DNA of 20,520 nucleotides from Candidatus Nanopelagicales bacterium. GTDB taxonomy: Bacteria > Actinomycetota > Actinomycetes > S36-B12. Location of the stretch: positions 1-20,520 of the forward strand of contig JAGYJP010000018.1 in assembly GCA_018402075.1 (NCBI GenBank). The letters are read 5' to 3'. Shown here piece by piece: positions 19,181 to 20,520 of the stretch (the stretch's first letter is position 1; each line of letters opens with the position of its first letter). The position numbers were made by a program, and so were the translations under genes. The notes under the pieces were generated by a model. It was not told the origin of the DNA and searched no databases. It saw only the letters and a list, made by a program, of their open reading frames with translations.

Positions 19181-20224
19181 CTAGCTAATTGAAGCGCCGG
19201 TGCCGGCGAGCCAGCCGTTGACGGTTTCGGTGTTAGCGTCGATCCACTTCTGAGCTGCTTCTTCAGGAGTCATGCCGCCTTCGATGTCCGCAGCGACTGC
19301 GTTCTGGTCGGCATTGGTCCACGAGAAGTTGGCCAGCAGGGTTGCAAATGGCGACCCTGAACCCATGAGCTCGGTTGTTGCGAGCTTGATCAGTGGGGAC
19401 TCGGGGTAGTCGGTCAGACCACTTGCTTCTTCAGGTGCGCTCCAGTCGCTGGCGGGGAAGTTAACCCGAGCGAGTGGAACCTGAGCCAAGAAGTTCTGGG
19501 GCTCGTAGAAGTAACCCAGGGCTGGTGTCTTGTTTTCGGTTGCCTGGGTGAAGAGCTCAATGAGAGCGGCTTCTGAACCGGTGGAAACTACCTGGTAGTT
19601 CAGACCATAGGCATCGATGATCTTCTCACCAATGGTGGTGTATCCGGGGGGACCTTCGTACCAAGCGCCCTTGTCACCGGTTTCCGGTGTCTGGAACAGC
19701 TCTGCGTATTCGTTGAGCTTGGTGCCATCGGTGATATCGGGGTATTCGTCGACCATCCACTGCGGGACGTACATGCCGATCAGACCGATATTGCCATTGG
19801 TGCCAACCTCTTGGATTGCACCGCGGTCAACCCACTCTTGCCAGCGGCCGCCGCCCCAGTCTTCAACGATGACGTCGATGGAGCCGGCTTCCATGGCGTC
19901 GTAGGTGACGCCGGCTTCCTCAAGTTGAGTTTGCTCAACAGTGCAACCAAGGGCGTTCTTGGCAACTTCGGCAACAACCTGGGCTGAAGCGGTGTAACCG
20001 ACCCAGCCGTGCATTGCAATGGCCACGTCGCCACAGGCGACAGTTTCAACGGCTTCTTCGGTTACTTCTTCGGTTACTTCTTCGGTTGCTTCTTCGGTTA
20101 CTTCTTCGGTTGCTGCAGTTTCACTGGCAGCGTCGTTGACGCTGTCACCGCAACCTGCGAGCACAAGACCGGCTACCGCCAACAGTGGCAGCGCAGCCAT
20201 GCGCTTGGTGAGGTTTCTCCTCAT
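19181..20224 (-). CDS. Glycine betaine/proline-type ABC transporter substrate-binding lipoprotein (OpuAC/ProX family)
   Basis: The product has 347 residues. The signal peptide ends in the lipobox LAGC with C25 as the lipidated Cys. An acidic linker of TEEV/TEEA repeats (about 41-58) follows. The binding domain has the OpuAC pattern: VAIAMHGWVGYTASAQVVAEV, DVIVEDWGGGRWQEW, MYVPQWMVDEYP, WYEGPPGYTTIGEKI and a C-terminal TPEEAAQKWIDAN, each read as separate blocks. Its many Trp residues would form the aromatic cage for a quaternary amine. ATG 20224 has AAGGGG 7 nt upstream. The frame runs further upstream to 20404, but only by overlapping the permease gene. It supplies the transporter whose permease gene precedes it, for osmoprotectant uptake. 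The exact ligand is inferred. Confidence 0.9.
   Translation of the reverse strand: MRRNLTKRMAALPLLAVAGLVLAGCGDSVNDAASETAATEEVTEEATEEVTEEVTEEAVETVACGDVAIAMHGWVGYTASAQVVAEVAKNALGCTVEQTQLEEAGVTYDAMEAGSIDVIVEDWGGGRWQEWVDRGAIQEVGTNGNIGLIGMYVPQWMVDEYPDITDGTKLNEYAELFQTPETGDKGAWYEGPPGYTTIGEKIIDAYGLNYQVVSTGSEAALIELFTQATENKTPALGYFYEPQNFLAQVPLARVNFPASDWSAPEEASGLTDYPESPLIKLATTELMGSGSPFATLLANFSWTNADQNAVAADIEGGMTPEEAAQKWIDANTETVNGWLAGTGASIS
20053..20112. repeat. 12-bp tandem repeat in the betaine-binding protein gene
   Basis: Five units of CTTCTTCGGTTA/G run without gaps, alternating only at the last base. On the minus strand they encode the TEEV/TEEA linker between the lipid anchor and the binding domain. 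Such repeats can change copy number by slippage, altering linker length without shifting the frame. Confidence 0.85.
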
Positions 20225-20267
20225 TCGGTTTCCCCTTCTTTCCGTGCCACCCGCCTTGGGTAGACGT

Positions 20268-20520
20268 CTAACTCCGTTTCGCACTCGAGTGCGCGATTCG
20301 GTCCATAACAATCCCAAGGAGAACGATAGCCAGACCTGCGGCAAGTCCCTTTCCTTGGAGCTCGGGTTTTGAAGCTCCCTGCAAAACCAGATAGCCAAGG
20401 CCACCCGCTCCTACAAGTGCGCCGATGATAACAACGGCCAATACGAAAATTAAACCTTGATTTGCACCCAAAAGTAGGGACTTCTTGGAAGCGGGAAGTT
20501 GCACTTTTGTAACAACTTGG
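20268..20520 (-). CDS. Glycine betaine/proline-type ABC transporter permease, C-terminal part
   Basis: The frame enters from the right edge and ends at 20268, so only the last 83 or so residues are visible. They show the end of the inner-membrane-protein domain: TKVQLPASKKSLLLGANQGL (the stretch after the EAA loop), a helix with VLAVVIIGALVGAGGLGYLV, and GLAAGLAIVLLGIVMDRI. These match ProW/OpuAB permeases. A GTG at 20504 is internal, not a start. The binding lipoprotein follows 43 nt downstream with its own ribosome binding site, so they form one operon. The ATPase gene is presumably outside the window. Confidence 0.9.
   Translation of the reverse strand, partial: QVVTKVQLPASKKSLLLGANQGLIFVLAVVIIGALVGAGGLGYLVLQGASKPELQGKGLAAGLAIVLLGIVMDRIAHSSAKRS

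Noticed and set aside
20225..20404. N-terminal extension of the betaine-binding protein to 20404
   Set aside because: It overlaps the permease 3' end; ATG 20224 has a good ribosome binding site and starts a proper lipoprotein signal peptide.

Overview
The window looks like chromosomal core DNA of an actinobacterium (Actinomycetota). The marker genes are SepX/GlpR, a paired crcB, an FmdB-type zinc-ribbon protein behind a CIRCE element, and the block penicillin acylase / 5-formyl-THF cyclo-ligase / galU / rimJ-like / sepX / tRNA-Ala, a gene order I know from high-GC Gram-positives. Base composition is moderate rather than Streptomyces-like. At least nine genes start 6-7 nt after a TANNNT -10 hexamer, the geometry of leaderless transcription that is common in this phylum. 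I see no phage, IS, CRISPR or defence genes.

Layout. Positions 1-5195 (all minus): a truncated small protein, a UPF0126/TRIC-type channel, a FUSC-family membrane protein, an exported cytochrome-b5-like heme protein, an unrecognised two-helix membrane protein, mscL, a TauE/SafE anion exporter, and the GntR/UTRA regulator heading the exporter operon. Positions 5196-5667 are the only long gene-free stretch. It holds the gntR promoter with four palindromes, structured DNA ending in a terminator-like hairpin (possible small RNA), and a promoter candidate for the next gene. Positions 5668-6555 (+) encode a secreted glycine-rich protein, followed by a terminator. Positions 6724-7517 (+) hold a two-domain universal stress protein whose 5' end is broken by a frameshift. 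It overlaps convergently a minus-strand pair: a '3-methyladenine glycosylase'-type protein and a saccharopine-dehydrogenase-like oxidoreductase.

Positions 9586-10910: a small unknown protein (+), then a SAF-domain protein and the FmdB/Ruc-like zinc-ribbon protein (minus), the latter under a near-perfect CIRCE (HrcA) operator. Positions 11031-14418 (+): two overlapping crcB/fluC genes and a penicillin-acylase-family Ntn hydrolase. Positions 14423-17446: 5-FCL (minus) divergent from galU, the rimJ-like acetyltransferase and sepX (+). The galU and rimJ reading frames overlap by 4 nt, so no molybdotransferase gene (glp/moeA) lies between them, as it does in several relatives. Then come tRNA-Ala(CGC), a GlcD-type FAD dehydrogenase, a strong bidirectional terminator, and on the minus strand a glycine-betaine-type ABC binding lipoprotein preceded by the 3' end of its permease.

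Shared themes are envelope and osmotic or ionic homeostasis (MscL, betaine uptake, FluC, TRIC-like channel, TauE) and stress (USP, CIRCE-controlled zinc-ribbon protein). I did not find a clearly new multi-gene system. The best leads are the HrcA-controlled redox-chaperone candidate, the gntR palindrome cluster with the adjacent possible small RNA, the consistent leaderless-promoter geometry, and two indel-like lesions around the stress-protein locus.
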